Below are positions 52,298 to 61,326 of a DNA stretch of 64,000 bases, piece by piece (position 1 is the stretch's first letter; each line of letters begins with the position of its first letter). Origin of the DNA: Brucella rhizosphaerae (lineage in GTDB: Bacteria; Pseudomonadota; Alphaproteobacteria; Rhizobiales; Rhizobiaceae); NCBI RefSeq assembly GCF_002252475.1, contig NZ_NNRK01000012.1:1-64000 (forward strand), written 5' to 3'. A program made the translations under genes and the position numbers. Below the pieces are notes generated by a model. The model did no database searches. It was not told where the DNA came from and saw only the letters and a list, made by a program, of their open reading frames with translations.

Positions 52298-53044
52298 TCA
52301 TGCTGTTGCTTTCCAGTCGCCCAACACCGCCTGTACCAGCGTCAATGCTGCAACTGCGGCCGTATCTGCACGCAGAATTCGCGGGCCCAGCGGTATCGCT
52401 GTTACAAAGGGAAGGCTGCGCAACTGCTGTCGTTCGATCTCTGAAAACCCGCCTTCAGGGCCGATCAGAACCGCATAAGGGCCGGGCTGCAAGCTGCCCA
52501 GAATGGTCAGCGGATCATCCGTTTCATGGCCTTCATCGCAGAATATGAGACGACGTGACGGATCCCATTGTTCCAGAAAACGATCAAAACGCAGAGCATC
52601 GCGGCATTCTGGTATTGCCAACACCCCGCATTGTTCGGCAGCCTCGATGGCATTGGCCTTGATACGATCTGTCCCAAGCTTGGGTACCTGCGTATGCTGC
52701 GTTACGACGGGCTGCAAAATGCCCGCGCCCAGTTCAACGGCTTTCTGCACCATGTAGTCGAGCCGCCCCTGTTTCAGCGGCGCGAAACAATAGAGCAGAT
52801 CGCATGGTGCTGGTTGCGGACGTGTTTGCTCGACTGCTTCAAGAAACAAGCGCTTCTTGCCCTCAGGCCGCAACCGCATTTTCCATTCGCCATCCTGTCC
52901 GTTGAAGGCGAGGATTTCGTCGCCGTCCTTCAATCGCAGCACATGCGTCAGATAATGAGCGGCTTGCGTCGGCGCTTCCACGTTTACGCCATCGCCAAGG
53001 CCGGTCTCGATATAAAGTCTCTGCATTTTATAATTCGCGCGCAT
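52298..53044 (-). CDS. rsmE: 16S rRNA m3U1498 methyltransferase
   Basis: A 248-residue SPOUT methyltransferase. The N-terminal PUA-like segment [27 protein letters not shown] is followed by the knotted domain with [29 protein letters not shown] and the SAM-binding [15 protein letters not shown]...[12 protein letters not shown]. It methylates U1498 of 16S rRNA. Start 53044 ([12 protein letters not shown]) is preferred by likeness to family members; ATG 53026 is the alternative. rsmE followed by gshA is a common alphaproteobacterial order. Confidence 0.92.
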   Translation of the reverse strand: MRANYKMQRLYIETGLGDGVNVEAPTQAAHYLTHVLRLKDGDEILAFNGQDGEWKMRLRPEGKKRLFLEAVEQTRPQPAPCDLLYCFAPLKQGRLDYMVQKAVELGAGILQPVVTQHTQVPKLGTDRIKANAIEAAEQCGVLAIPECRDALRFDRFLEQWDPSRRLIFCDEGHETDDPLTILGSLQPGPYAVLIGPEGGFSEIERQQLRSLPFVTAIPLGPRILRADTAAVAALTLVQAVLGDWKATA

Positions 53045-53212
53045 GATCGCATCGATGGCAGAGGGCTGGCCCAATGGTCAAGCTTTTTGGTTGGTCGGGG
53101 AGATTTGAATGCGTAGCTACACAAACATTTGATGGGACTAATAAAGTAGTTGCATTGAACTAGATTGTATCCATATAGATATGAAGCTATCTATTTGAAT
53201 GGAATTTAAGTG

Positions 53213-53650
53213 ATGAAACAAGCCTGGGGCGAATTTGCACCGCTGTTGTCAGCCAATGCCCGTGGATGGCGTAAAGCCTTCGATGCCGCAATGGCGGAAC
53301 ACAACCTCTCGGACGCAAAAGCCATCCCGCTCATGACGCTTTTACGGCATGGTGATTGCATTCCTCAGGGTGTGCTTGCCGAAAGAGTCGGAATTGAAGG
53401 AGCAACCATCGTCCGTGTCGTGGATGAATTGGAAAAGGAAGCCCTGATCCGCCGAATCCCTGACGATACGGATCGCCGGGTCAAGCTCATTCAGTTGACG
53501 GATGAGGGGCGGATCCTTGCGGCCAAGGTAGAAAAGACTGCGGCGCGTCTGCGAATGGCTTTTCTTGGCGACCTTGATCCTGATGCCGTTGATACCGCGA
53601 TGGATGTGTTGCGCAAACTTCACGAGAAATTCCAGAACCCGTCTTCCTGA
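53213..53650 (+). CDS. MarR-family transcriptional regulator
   Basis: A 145-residue MarR regulator with winged-helix core VLAERVGIEGATIVRVVDELEKEALIRRIPDDTDRRVKLIQLTDEG. It lies 42 bp upstream of the FUSC transporter gene on the same strand and is probably the local repressor of the FUSC-DUF1656-HlyD efflux operon, with an aromatic acid or antibiotic as inducer (inferred from family habit). A GTG one codon earlier is possible. Confidence 0.88.
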   Translation: MKQAWGEFAPLLSANARGWRKAFDAAMAEHNLSDAKAIPLMTLLRHGDCIPQGVLAERVGIEGATIVRVVDELEKEALIRRIPDDTDRRVKLIQLTDEGRILAAKVEKTAARLRMAFLGDLDPDAVDTAMDVLRKLHEKFQNPSS

Positions 53651-53692
53651 CCGGAAGGCACACAGACATTCTAATGAACATTCCAGAAGCCA

Positions 53693-55792
53693 ATGATTAA
53701 ACCCGCTGAAACATTGCCGCGATTTTGGGACGTGGTCTTCTCACTGAAGACCTTTGCGGCCGCCATGCTTGCGCTGTGGATTGCCCTGATGGCAGACCTT
53801 CCCAACCCATATTGGTCGGTTGCGGCTGTCTATATCGTTGCGCATCCGCTTTCGGGCGCTACAACGTCCAAGGGTTTCTATCGTTTGATTGGTACAATTA
53901 TTGGCGGTGCGGTCACGATTCTCTTCGTGCCGCATCTGGTCAACTCACCTGAAATTCTGACGCTGGCAATCGGTCTGTGGATGGGACTTTGTCTTGCCAT
54001 CAGCCTGCTGGATGGCACGCCACGCAGCTACCTTTTCATGCTGGCTGGTTATACCGTCGCTATTGCGAGCTTTGCGGTTGTCTCTTCGCCCGCCACGACC
54101 TTTGATTATGCGGTGGGCCGTGTAGAAGAAATTGCCATCGGCATCATTTGTGCGTCCCTCGTCAATCGTTTGGTATTTCCGCGCCATAGCGGTCCCGTTC
54201 TTGTCGCACGTATCGATAACTGGCTGCGCGACGGCTCCAAGCTTGCCGTTGCAACGCTGCGTGGGGACGGCGATAGCCCGGAATTCAGGCGTGACCGCCA
54301 GCGGCTCGCAGCTGATGCTCTCGAACTGCGAAATCTGACGACACATATCGCCTATGACACATCATCCATCCGCAACGTCGGAATGCTTTTGCATGTGTTA
54401 CAACAGCGTATGGTTGCCGTTCTGCCGATTGTTTCCAGTCTGCATGATGTGTTGGTCCTCAAGCCCGGCGAGAGCGAAAAGCCGTGGCATCCTGCGGTGC
54501 AGAAGCTTCTGGATGAAGCTTGCGACTGGCTTGAAAGTGGAGAAGCTCTGACGGAACAGCGCCGGGGAATGCTTCTTGGCTATCTTGATGAAATCGAAAA
54601 GCATGGCAGAGATGCGGATAGCTGGGATGAATTGCTGCCGTTCAATCTGGCGGCGCGTGTGCGTGATCTGGTCCAGATCTGGAGCGACTGCATTACGCTG
54701 CGTCAGGACATTGTTTCCGGTTCGCGTCATTCGCTACGTTGGCGCCGTTACGATGCACATCTGAAGGCCCGTCCGCAGCACAGAGATTATGGCATGGCCT
54801 TTCTTTCTGGCTTCTCGGCCTTTCTCGCGACGTGTATTGCCACGACATTCTGGATTGCGACCGGCTGGTCGCAGGGTAGCGCCGCCGCCATGATGGCAGG
54901 GATATTCTGTTGTATTTTTGCGGGCATGGACGATCCCGTCCCGGTGATGCGCAAATTCAACTGGTTGCTACTGATCGTGATTGCTGCGGCATTTGTGTTT
55001 GAATTTGCATTATTGCCGCTGGTCGATGGGTTCTTCCCGTTGGTGCTCGTGCTTGGCCTGTTTCTGATCCCTGCCGGTCTGCTGCTTGCGATCCCATCGC
55101 AGTTTTTGCTCGGTATGGTGCTATGTGTGAACCTGCCAAACATGCTGATGCTGCAAGGTCATCTGACGCATGATTTTGTGAGCTTTGCCAATGTCAATCT
55201 GGCCACCGTTCTGGGTATCGTCATTGCTGCGGTGGTAACATCAATTGTGCGTTCGGTCGGTGCCGAATGGAGCGTGCGTCGCCTCGTCAGAGCAGGCTGG
55301 AATGACATTGTGCTTGCAACCGAGCGTCAGCCGGGCCGACATCGTCGTCAGCGAATGAACCGGTTGCTGCTCAAAATGATTGACCGCATCGGCATGATGA
55401 CGCCGCGCCTTGCTTTGATACCGGCTGCGGATATTGCCAAGGTTGATCTGTTGCGAGATTTGCGCAACGGCATGAACACGATTGATTTGCAGCAATATCG
55501 TTCAAAGCTGCCAGATCCCTGCCGTGATGCGGTGGATTTGGTGCTGGACGGCGTTGGTGCGCATTATCGGGCCCTGTCGCGTGACGCCAGGTTGGAAACA
55601 CGTGACGATATCGATGCTGATCTTCTGGCTGTCATCGATCAAGCCATCACAGCCATCATTGAAAATGGTTCACCAGCAACTGCCAAACGGCCACGTATTG
55701 CGCTGGTTGGCTTGCGCTTCAACCTGTTTCCGAAAGCTCCGCCCTTTGCCCTTCCACCGCAGCCACAGCTTGAGCTGCCACAGGCCGCATAA
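53693..55792 (+). CDS. FUSC-family efflux transporter (AaeB/YccS type)
   Basis: A 699-residue inner-membrane protein with two clusters of membrane segments (about 15-155 and 370-515), each followed by a soluble helical domain, the FUSC/aromatic-acid-exporter layout. NPYWSVAAVYIVAHPLSGATTSKGFYRLIGTIIGG is the FUSC signature. With the downstream DUF1656 protein and the HlyD-type adaptor it forms an AaeAB-like export system. No outer-membrane channel gene is present here. Confidence 0.9.
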   Translation: MIKPAETLPRFWDVVFSLKTFAAAMLALWIALMADLPNPYWSVAAVYIVAHPLSGATTSKGFYRLIGTIIGGAVTILFVPHLVNSPEILTLAIGLWMGLCLAISLLDGTPRSYLFMLAGYTVAIASFAVVSSPATTFDYAVGRVEEIAIGIICASLVNRLVFPRHSGPVLVARIDNWLRDGSKLAVATLRGDGDSPEFRRDRQRLAADALELRNLTTHIAYDTSSIRNVGMLLHVLQQRMVAVLPIVSSLHDVLVLKPGESEKPWHPAVQKLLDEACDWLESGEALTEQRRGMLLGYLDEIEKHGRDADSWDELLPFNLAARVRDLVQIWSDCITLRQDIVSGSRHSLRWRRYDAHLKARPQHRDYGMAFLSGFSAFLATCIATTFWIATGWSQGSAAAMMAGIFCCIFAGMDDPVPVMRKFNWLLLIVIAAAFVFEFALLPLVDGFFPLVLVLGLFLIPAGLLLAIPSQFLLGMVLCVNLPNMLMLQGHLTHDFVSFANVNLATVLGIVIAAVVTSIVRSVGAEWSVRRLVRAGWNDIVLATERQPGRHRRQRMNRLLLKMIDRIGMMTPRLALIPAADIAKVDLLRDLRNGMNTIDLQQYRSKLPDPCRDAVDLVLDGVGAHYRALSRDARLETRDDIDADLLAVIDQAITAIIENGSPATAKRPRIALVGLRFNLFPKAPPFALPPQPQLELPQAA

Positions 55793-55827
55793 GGCATGCG
55801 CTTCGTACGAATGGAACTTGAACAGTC

Positions 55828-56037
55828 ATGAGACCTGAACTCGATATCTATGGGATTTATCTGCCGACTTTGGCAGTTCTGGCGCTCGGCGCTTATTTCG
55901 CCAATTCAGTCCTGCAGCGGCTGCTGGTGCGCGCTCGCTTTTATCGGTTTGTCTGGCATCGGCCCTTGTTTGATGCCGCTATGTACTTTTGTATTCTTGG
56001 CGTAAGCGCCGTACTCTTGAATGGAATACCGCTATGA
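55828..56037 (+). CDS. DUF1656 small membrane protein (AaeX-like)
   Basis: A 69-residue protein with two hydrophobic helices: ELDIYGIYLPTLAVLALGAYF and MYFCILGVSAVLL. This is the DUF1656/AaeX family found between FUSC transporters and HlyD-like adaptors. Its TGA overlaps the next gene's ATG (ATGA). Probably an accessory subunit of the pump. Confidence 0.88.
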   Translation: MRPELDIYGIYLPTLAVLALGAYFANSVLQRLLVRARFYRFVWHRPLFDAAMYFCILGVSAVLLNGIPL

Positions 56038-56900
56038 AAAAGCTCTTTGCACATTCCGGCCGGGTTTTCCTGACCCTTGTCATGGTCACGATGGCAGGGC
56101 TGCTCGGCTGGCATCTTTGGGATTATTACATGAATGCGCCATGGACACGCGACGGCAAAATCCGCGCTGATGTCGTGCGCGTGGCCCCCGACGTTTCCGG
56201 TCTTGTGAGCGAAGTGCTGGTCCATGACAATCAGACGGTTCAGCAGGGCGAGGTGATTTTCCGCATTGATCAGGCGCGCTACAAACTGGCACTTCAGTTG
56301 GCCGATGCGAAGCTTGCCAGCAGCAAGGCGGCATTGGATATGGCCAATCGCGATCAGACCCGCTATCGCAAGCTCAACGACACGACTGTGACCCAGCAGA
56401 AAATGGAGCAGATCGAAACGACAACCCAGCAGGCTGAGGCCACCCATCGTCAGGCTGAGCTTGACCGTGATTTGGCATCCCTCAATCTGGACCGGTCGTC
56501 GGTCAAGGCTCCGGTGAATGGCGTGATCACCAATTTCTCGCTTCAACCAGGGGATTATGTGACGACTGGTTCCGCAGTGACAGCGCTGGTTGATACGGAT
56601 TCATTTTATGTTTCCGGTTATTTTGAAGAAAACAAACTTGAGCGTATCCAGATCGGCGATCCGGTTTTGGTTGATGTGATGGGCAGCAAGGTTCAGCTCA
56701 AAGGCAAGGTCGAAGGCATTGCCGGAGGCATTGAAGACCGCGAGCGTACGGACTCAACCAGTCTGCTTGCCAATGTCTCGCCAACATTCAACTGGGTTCG
56801 CCTCGCGCAGCGTGTGCCGGTCAGAGTGAAACTGGAGGAAGTGCCACAGGGTGTCCATCTGGTGGCTGGTCGTACAGTCAGCGTTTCAGTCGTCAACTGA
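56034..56900 (+). CDS. HlyD/AaeA-type periplasmic adaptor
   Basis: A 288-residue membrane fusion protein: N-terminal membrane anchor (VFLTLVMVTMAGLLGWHLWDYY), biotinyl-lipoyl half-motifs VRVAPDVSGLVSEVLVHDNQTVQQGEVIFRID and VKAPVNGVITNF, a coiled-coil hairpin between them (about 85-150), and a beta-barrel domain ending in AGRTVSVSV. It bridges the FUSC pump to an outer-membrane channel. The start overlaps the DUF1656 stop. Confidence 0.92.
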   Translation: MKKLFAHSGRVFLTLVMVTMAGLLGWHLWDYYMNAPWTRDGKIRADVVRVAPDVSGLVSEVLVHDNQTVQQGEVIFRIDQARYKLALQLADAKLASSKAALDMANRDQTRYRKLNDTTVTQQKMEQIETTTQQAEATHRQAELDRDLASLNLDRSSVKAPVNGVITNFSLQPGDYVTTGSAVTALVDTDSFYVSGYFEENKLERIQIGDPVLVDVMGSKVQLKGKVEGIAGGIEDRERTDSTSLLANVSPTFNWVRLAQRVPVRVKLEEVPQGVHLVAGRTVSVSVVN

Positions 56901-56921
56901 AACAACCCAATCAGTCAGTAA

Positions 56922-56947
56922 AGCCCGGCTATTGTCCGGGCTTTTTT
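56922..56947 (+). terminator. Terminator of the FUSC efflux operon
   Basis: AGCCCGG/CCGGGCT stem, seven-base loop, six T. Confidence 0.9.
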
Positions 56948-56991
56948 CATGATAGCAATCTTCGCAAAGAAGCGGCTTTGGAGCTTGAACG

Positions 56992-57690
56992 ATGAGCGTG
57001 TTGGTCATTCAGAACTATCCGGATTCGGGCCTGGGGCAAATCGAGCCTATATTGATTGAGGCGGGTCGTTCGATTGATCTGCGCCACGCCTATCGGGGTG
57101 ACGCGCTTCCACGGGATGACAGTGATTATCAGGCGCTTATCGTACTCGGTGGTGAGCAGAATGCGCTTGCAGATGCCCAATGCCCGTATTTTCCTGATCT
57201 CCTCAACCTCATTCGTGCTTTCGGCGATAAGGACAAGGCTGTGCTTGGCATTTGCCTCGGGAGCCAGCTCGTCGCACGGGCCTATGGAGGCGAAAATATT
57301 CTGGATCGCCCCATGGAGTTTGGCTGGCATGAAGTGCGGCTGACAGAGAAGGGGCAGAGCGACCCGGTACTGGCTGCCGCAGGCTCTGCGTTTCCGATTT
57401 TTCATTGGCACCGCGATACGTTTTCATTGCCAGAAGGAGCTATTCACATCGCAGTCAGCGATATGACAGCTCATCAGGCTTACCGGATCGGCCGAGCGGT
57501 CTATGGCACGCAGTTTCACTTTGAAGCCGACACCAAACTGGTCGTCGGCTGGAATGAAACACTCAGCGATGTGATCGCCGAGTTCGATCCTGAATGGGCG
57601 GCTGAATTTCCTGCACATTTACAGCATTCGGGCATTGCAGCAGATAAAGCAGGTGCCGCGCTCGCACGTGCATGGACCAATCTGATCTAG
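56992..57690 (+). CDS. Class I glutamine amidotransferase domain protein
   Basis: A 232-residue stand-alone GATase1. The catalytic triad is visible: nucleophile C88 in LGICLGSQL, and H176/E178 in YGTQFHFEAD. It resembles the YfeJ/GMP-synthase-like amidotransferases, which lack a synthetase domain and may act as gamma-glutamyl hydrolases on unknown substrates. GGAG precedes the ATG. Monocistronic, following a terminator. Confidence 0.88.
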   Translation: MSVLVIQNYPDSGLGQIEPILIEAGRSIDLRHAYRGDALPRDDSDYQALIVLGGEQNALADAQCPYFPDLLNLIRAFGDKDKAVLGICLGSQLVARAYGGENILDRPMEFGWHEVRLTEKGQSDPVLAAAGSAFPIFHWHRDTFSLPEGAIHIAVSDMTAHQAYRIGRAVYGTQFHFEADTKLVVGWNETLSDVIAEFDPEWAAEFPAHLQHSGIAADKAGAALARAWTNLI

Positions 57691-57949
57691 CACGGACGCC
57701 CTAAAAGTTGCCTGTAAACAACAACTCGCCCCTATAAGGCGTTGCGACTTTGCCACAGGGGAAAGCCATTCGGGTTTTTCCCTTGGAAAGGGACAATTGT
57801 AGCCCTCGCGTTCAGTTGCGGGTAACTTTTTTCAGGTGTAACTGAGGCCAACTTCCGGGTGGCAAGTGATCGGACAAGGTGCGAGCCTTGCTCATTATGA
57901 AAACTCGGTTTCCCGATCCTCCCGGTAACCCTGTAAAGAGTTTTCGATC
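57691..57949 (+). promoter_or_regulatory. Structured leader upstream of a small membrane protein
   Basis: About 260 bp without a gene but rich in pairing segments: CCCTT/AAGGG (around 57780-57792), CCCTCGC/GCGGG followed by ACTTTTTT (about 57797-57832, attenuator-like), CAAGG/CCTTG (about 57878-57894), and GAAAACTC/GAGTTTTC, which closes around the SD region just before the ATG at 57950. It could be a regulatory leader or a small RNA with its own terminator. No known riboswitch consensus was recognised. Confidence 0.4.
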
Positions 57950-58087
57950 ATGACCGCTAAGCATGCCGCTCTCCTCACCGTCCTGATGATTTCTGCGATC
58001 GTGTTCATGGCAGTTGGTATTTTCACAGTCGATGCAGGTAACAGCATGACCTCGACTGATGGCTACGGCATTTCAAGCGCGCGTTAG
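57950..58087 (+). CDS. 45-residue membrane peptide
   Basis: MTAKHAALLTVLMISAIVFM opens a single hydrophobic helix, followed by a short polar tail ending GYGISSAR. The frame is 45 codons and overlaps by 15 bases the 3' end of the convergent phosphatase gene. The SD is weak (AAAGAG). The hydrophobic layout and structured leader favour a real gene, but no family is recognised. Confidence 0.45.
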   Translation: MTAKHAALLTVLMISAIVFMAVGIFTVDAGNSMTSTDGYGISSAR

Positions 58088-58843
58088 TTTTTTTGGGCTG
58101 GCGGCTGGGCCAGTCGCTTCCAGAAAGCGCTTTTCAGAGCCATCGATGACGATGGCTGACAGCTTTCCACTCTTCCATGCATATGTATCGAGATTAACCC
58201 GATTGGGTTGAACGTCGATTGCACTCTGCGGTGTATGGCCGTGGATAATGACTTTTTCCAATGGATCGGTCCATTTCAGAAACAGCGTCCTGATCCACAT
58301 CAGGTCTTCGGGGTCCTGAGCGTCGAGCGGCACTGCCGGGTTAACGCCCGCATGACAGAAAAAGAAATCATCGAAGTTCACTGAATGCGGCATGGAGCGG
58401 ATATAGTCGATGTGCGCCTGTGGTACGGTGTCCACGAGCTGTTTATATCCGGTAATTGCTGACTCTGGATCGTTATAATCAACCTCAACTCCATAAGAGC
58501 GCGCAGTGTCGCTGCCGCCATGATGGGCAAAAATCCCGTTCGTGTCTCCCGTCGCAAGATAGCGCAGGAAACCATCATCATGATTGCCGATCAAAGACAG
58601 AACGCGCGGATCGTGTGCTGATGCGCTGACCAGAAAATCAAGCACGCCTTTAGAATCCGGTCCCCGGTCGATGTAATCGCCAAGATGAATGATACGCCAG
58701 TCATGTGCAGGTTTGCGGTCGAGATCGGCGCGGATAAGGCCATGCATATCCTGCAAAAGATCGAGGCGCCCATGAATGTCGCCAATGGCATAAAGCCGGA
58801 CGCCTTCGGGTCCTTTAGCGTCCTTCAAGGTCACACCGGTCAT
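58073..58843 (-). CDS. Metallophosphoesterase (bacterial Ser/Thr phosphatase type)
   Basis: A 256-residue PPP-family phosphatase with all metal motifs: GDIHGRLDLL, GDYIDRGPDSKGVLDFL, GNHDDGFL, HAGVNPAVPLDAQDPEDLMWIR, and HGHTPQ. Related enzymes are PrpA/PrpB and lambda phosphatase. Its ATG overlaps the stop of the upstream FadR-type gene (ATGA), so the two are translationally coupled. Cytoplasmic; the substrate may be phosphoprotein or a small metabolite. Confidence 0.88.
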   Translation of the reverse strand: MTGVTLKDAKGPEGVRLYAIGDIHGRLDLLQDMHGLIRADLDRKPAHDWRIIHLGDYIDRGPDSKGVLDFLVSASAHDPRVLSLIGNHDDGFLRYLATGDTNGIFAHHGGSDTARSYGVEVDYNDPESAITGYKQLVDTVPQAHIDYIRSMPHSVNFDDFFFCHAGVNPAVPLDAQDPEDLMWIRTLFLKWTDPLEKVIIHGHTPQSAIDVQPNRVNLDTYAWKSGKLSAIVIDGSEKRFLEATGPAASPKKLTRA

Positions 58844-59640
58844 AAGTCATCGCTTTCTTTTGCGTCTTTTCCTGCTCGCTGACGGTATCGCAAACGAGAC
58901 ACGCGCTCGCGTTCATCATTCAGCTCTCTGTCGTTCGTCGCCTGTTCGACAAAGCGGATGTGTTTTTGAACAGCTTCGCGGGCCGCTTGCGGGTTACCTG
59001 CAATGACGGCGTCGTAAATGGCGCGGTGCTGTGACAGGAACATGTCAGCGACGCCGGGGTAATTGTAAATCAGACTGCGATTGTAAAAAACCCCATCTTT
59101 GAGCAGTTGATAGCAGGAGCGTAATGTGTGCAGCAGCACGATATTATGTGCGGCTTCACCGATAGCATTGTGAAAATCGACGTCAAGCCGCGCTTCCGTA
59201 TCGAAATCTCCGGCACCATGCGCGGTTTCCATTGCAACGATGATTTCCTTCAGGAGCGCCTTGTCGGCGGGCGTTGCGCGTAGCGCTGCAAACTCAGCGG
59301 CAATGCCTTCTATTTCACGGCGGTATTCGAGATAATCGGCTTTGGCTTTGCGATGGTCTGCAAAGAGCTTCACCACCGGTGCGCTGAAAACCTGCCCGAT
59401 GACATCGGCAACGAATGTGCCGCCACCGTGGCGTGAACTAAGAAGCCCGGCATTTTCAAGCCGCTTCAGGGCATCTCGCAAAATAGGACGGGAAATATCG
59501 AACTGGCGCGCAAGTTCCCGTTCGCCCGGAAGCCGGTCGCCACCGCGCAAGACGCCTTCGAGAATCAGGCTCTCGATCTGGTGGACGACATCATCCGCTG
59601 TGCGGCTCGCTTGAATGCGTGAAAAAATTGTATCGGCCAT
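58840..59640 (-). CDS. FadR-subfamily GntR transcriptional regulator
   Basis: A 266-residue regulator: winged HTH (VVHQIESLILEGVLRGGDRLPGERELARQFDISRPILRDALKRLENAGLL) and an all-helical FCD effector domain with metal-ligand positions DVDFHNAIGEAAHN and DMFLSQHRAIYDAV. The ATG at 59640 gives the usual family start and has a GAGAGG stretch upstream; 59661 is an alternative. First gene of a two-gene unit with the phosphatase. Effector unknown, commonly a carboxylic acid. Confidence 0.88.
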   Translation of the reverse strand: MADTIFSRIQASRTADDVVHQIESLILEGVLRGGDRLPGERELARQFDISRPILRDALKRLENAGLLSSRHGGGTFVADVIGQVFSAPVVKLFADHRKAKADYLEYRREIEGIAAEFAALRATPADKALLKEIIVAMETAHGAGDFDTEARLDVDFHNAIGEAAHNIVLLHTLRSCYQLLKDGVFYNRSLIYNYPGVADMFLSQHRAIYDAVIAGNPQAAREAVQKHIRFVEQATNDRELNDERERVSRLRYRQRAGKDAKESDDL

Positions 59641-59720
59641 GCCGTTTGAAGCCCTCTCCATATCGGCGGCAAGTTAGCCTTAAGGTGTCAGTCGAGCAAC
59701 GGGGAGTTTACAGGTTAAAC

Positions 59721-59751
59721 AAAAACCCCGGAAGGAATGCTTCCGGGGTTT
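59721..59751 (-). terminator. Terminator on the minus strand
   Basis: AACCCCGGAAG/CTTCCGGGGTT stem with a four-base loop, followed on the minus strand by TTTTTG. It ends the small membrane protein gene upstream of the FadR-type gene. Confidence 0.9.
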
Positions 59752-59771
59752 GAGAAGATTGCAGCTCTGCG

Positions 59772-60059
59772 TCAGGCCTTCTTGCGCTTGCGGCCTGAAA
59801 AGAATGCGACGAGGCCCGCAACAAGGCCATACATCGCCCATTTGAAGGGAAGGACATCTGCCGTTTCGCTACGGATAGGCAGTACGGTAACTGTGCCTGG
59901 GCGGCTTTCAAAGCCAGATTTTCCTTCGGCTTTTGCCTGTTCAATCTGCTGCGGCGAGACGACCCATTCGGCGCCACGTGACTTGTCGTAGAACATGAAG
60001 CCAAAGCCGACGATAACGGCTACGACAACTGCGAGAATAAGGCGGGTAGGTGTATTCAT
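59772..60059 (-). CDS. Small two-helix membrane protein
   Basis: A 95-residue protein: N-terminal helix LILAVVVAVIVGFGFMFYD, a central soluble region of about 45 residues (SPQQIEQAKAEGKSGFESRPGTVTVLPIRS), and a second helix MYGLVAGLVAFFSG with a lysine-rich end. Three ATGs lie in tandem; the third (60059) has GAGGA at best spacing. No family recognised. Monocistronic with its own terminator. Confidence 0.65.
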   Translation of the reverse strand: MNTPTRLILAVVVAVIVGFGFMFYDKSRGAEWVVSPQQIEQAKAEGKSGFESRPGTVTVLPIRSETADVLPFKWAMYGLVAGLVAFFSGRKRKKA

Positions 60060-60216
60060 CATCATTCCTCAAAAATCGACATGGCAGGGAGGAGGCCATC
60101 CGATTCGCTGAATTATGGGGCTAGAAGGCTATTGATAATCAATTGCTTAGCCGGCTGCATTTGCACGCTTTCTAATAAAAGCAGCTTGGTTTCATACGCA
60201 ATCAGACGGGAAACGT

Positions 60217-61146
60217 CTATTTTGCCGGCATGTTTTGTGGAGAACTGCCGCTCTCCCAATAAGGAACCGGCCCGTAAAGATCAGCCAGATAATCTATGAA
60301 CAGCCGCACCTTTGCAGGCAGGAATTGCTTTGAGGGGTAGACAGCATGGATCGCCACATTGCGGGAAGCCGAATATTCAGGCAGCACTTGCACGAGTTTA
60401 CCGGCTGCGAGTTCAGGTCCCACATCCCATGTCGAACGCTGGGCGATACCAAGCCCTGCCAGAACCGCTTCACGCACCATCTCGCTTGAATTGGTTTGCA
60501 ATGGTCCCTGTGGGCGGATGGTGATCGGCCCTTTCGGTCCTTCAAGCCGCCATGGATCATTATTATGCGGAGCAAGACATATATGCCCCTGCAAATCCTC
60601 GATGCTTTCGGGCGTGCCGCGCTCGGTGATATAATGCGGTGAGGCAACCAGCACTCGACGCACTGGCGCAAGGCGCCGGGCGACAAGGGTTGAGTCTGAC
60701 AACTCGCCAATGCGGATCGCGAGATCATAGCCATCGCCAACGATATCCACCATCTCGTCAGAAAGCTGCATATTGACCGTGAGGTCTGAGTTGGTCCGCA
60801 TGAAAGGCACAAGATAGGGCGCGATATGCATGCGCCCGAAGGTCGTCGGGGCTGATATTTTCAGTGTCCCGCGCGCGTTTGCTGATCTGCGGGCAACGAA
60901 GGCTTCTGCCTCTTCGATATTGCTCAGAATTGCCAGAACGCGCTCATGATAACCTTGACCGGCTTCGGTCAAAGCAATCTGACGTGTGGTTCGCTGCAAA
61001 AGACGCGTGCCGAGACGTTCTTCAAGTCGTCCCAGTCTTTTGGAAACAACTGCTGGTGATAGTCCAAGATCACGCGCTGCCGCTGACATGCTGCCCGTTG
61101 AAACAACACGCGCGAAAATCTCCATATCCGCCAGACTGCTCATCAT
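60217..61146 (-). CDS. LysR-family regulator divergent from glcD
   Basis: A 309-residue LysR regulator: HTH ADMEIFARVVSTGSMSAAARDLGLSPAVVSKRLGRLEERLG, then the effector domain (LKISAPTTFGRMHIAPYLVPFM, GYDLAIRIGELSDSTLVARRLAPVRRVLVASPHYI) of the DsdC/AaeR-like clade. It reads away from glcD across a 180-bp spacer and is the natural candidate regulator of the glycolate oxidase genes. Start may be the second ATG at 61143. Confidence 0.88.
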   Translation of the reverse strand: MMSSLADMEIFARVVSTGSMSAAARDLGLSPAVVSKRLGRLEERLGTRLLQRTTRQIALTEAGQGYHERVLAILSNIEEAEAFVARRSANARGTLKISAPTTFGRMHIAPYLVPFMRTNSDLTVNMQLSDEMVDIVGDGYDLAIRIGELSDSTLVARRLAPVRRVLVASPHYITERGTPESIEDLQGHICLAPHNNDPWRLEGPKGPITIRPQGPLQTNSSEMVREAVLAGLGIAQRSTWDVGPELAAGKLVQVLPEYSASRNVAIHAVYPSKQFLPAKVRLFIDYLADLYGPVPYWESGSSPQNMPAK

Positions 61147-61326
61147 GATAGTTTCAAATCCTCCCTGGCAGATATATGCACTGGCTCATCTAGCCGAGGC
61201 TGGCAAAGGACCGCAAGGCGATTATGCCGCAGCGTCACAACTGTTTCGCTATAGGCCAATTGGTAAAATAATATTACCACTTGACCCAAGCGACGCTGAA
61301 TGCACTCTGGGGAGGCGGAGGAACAC

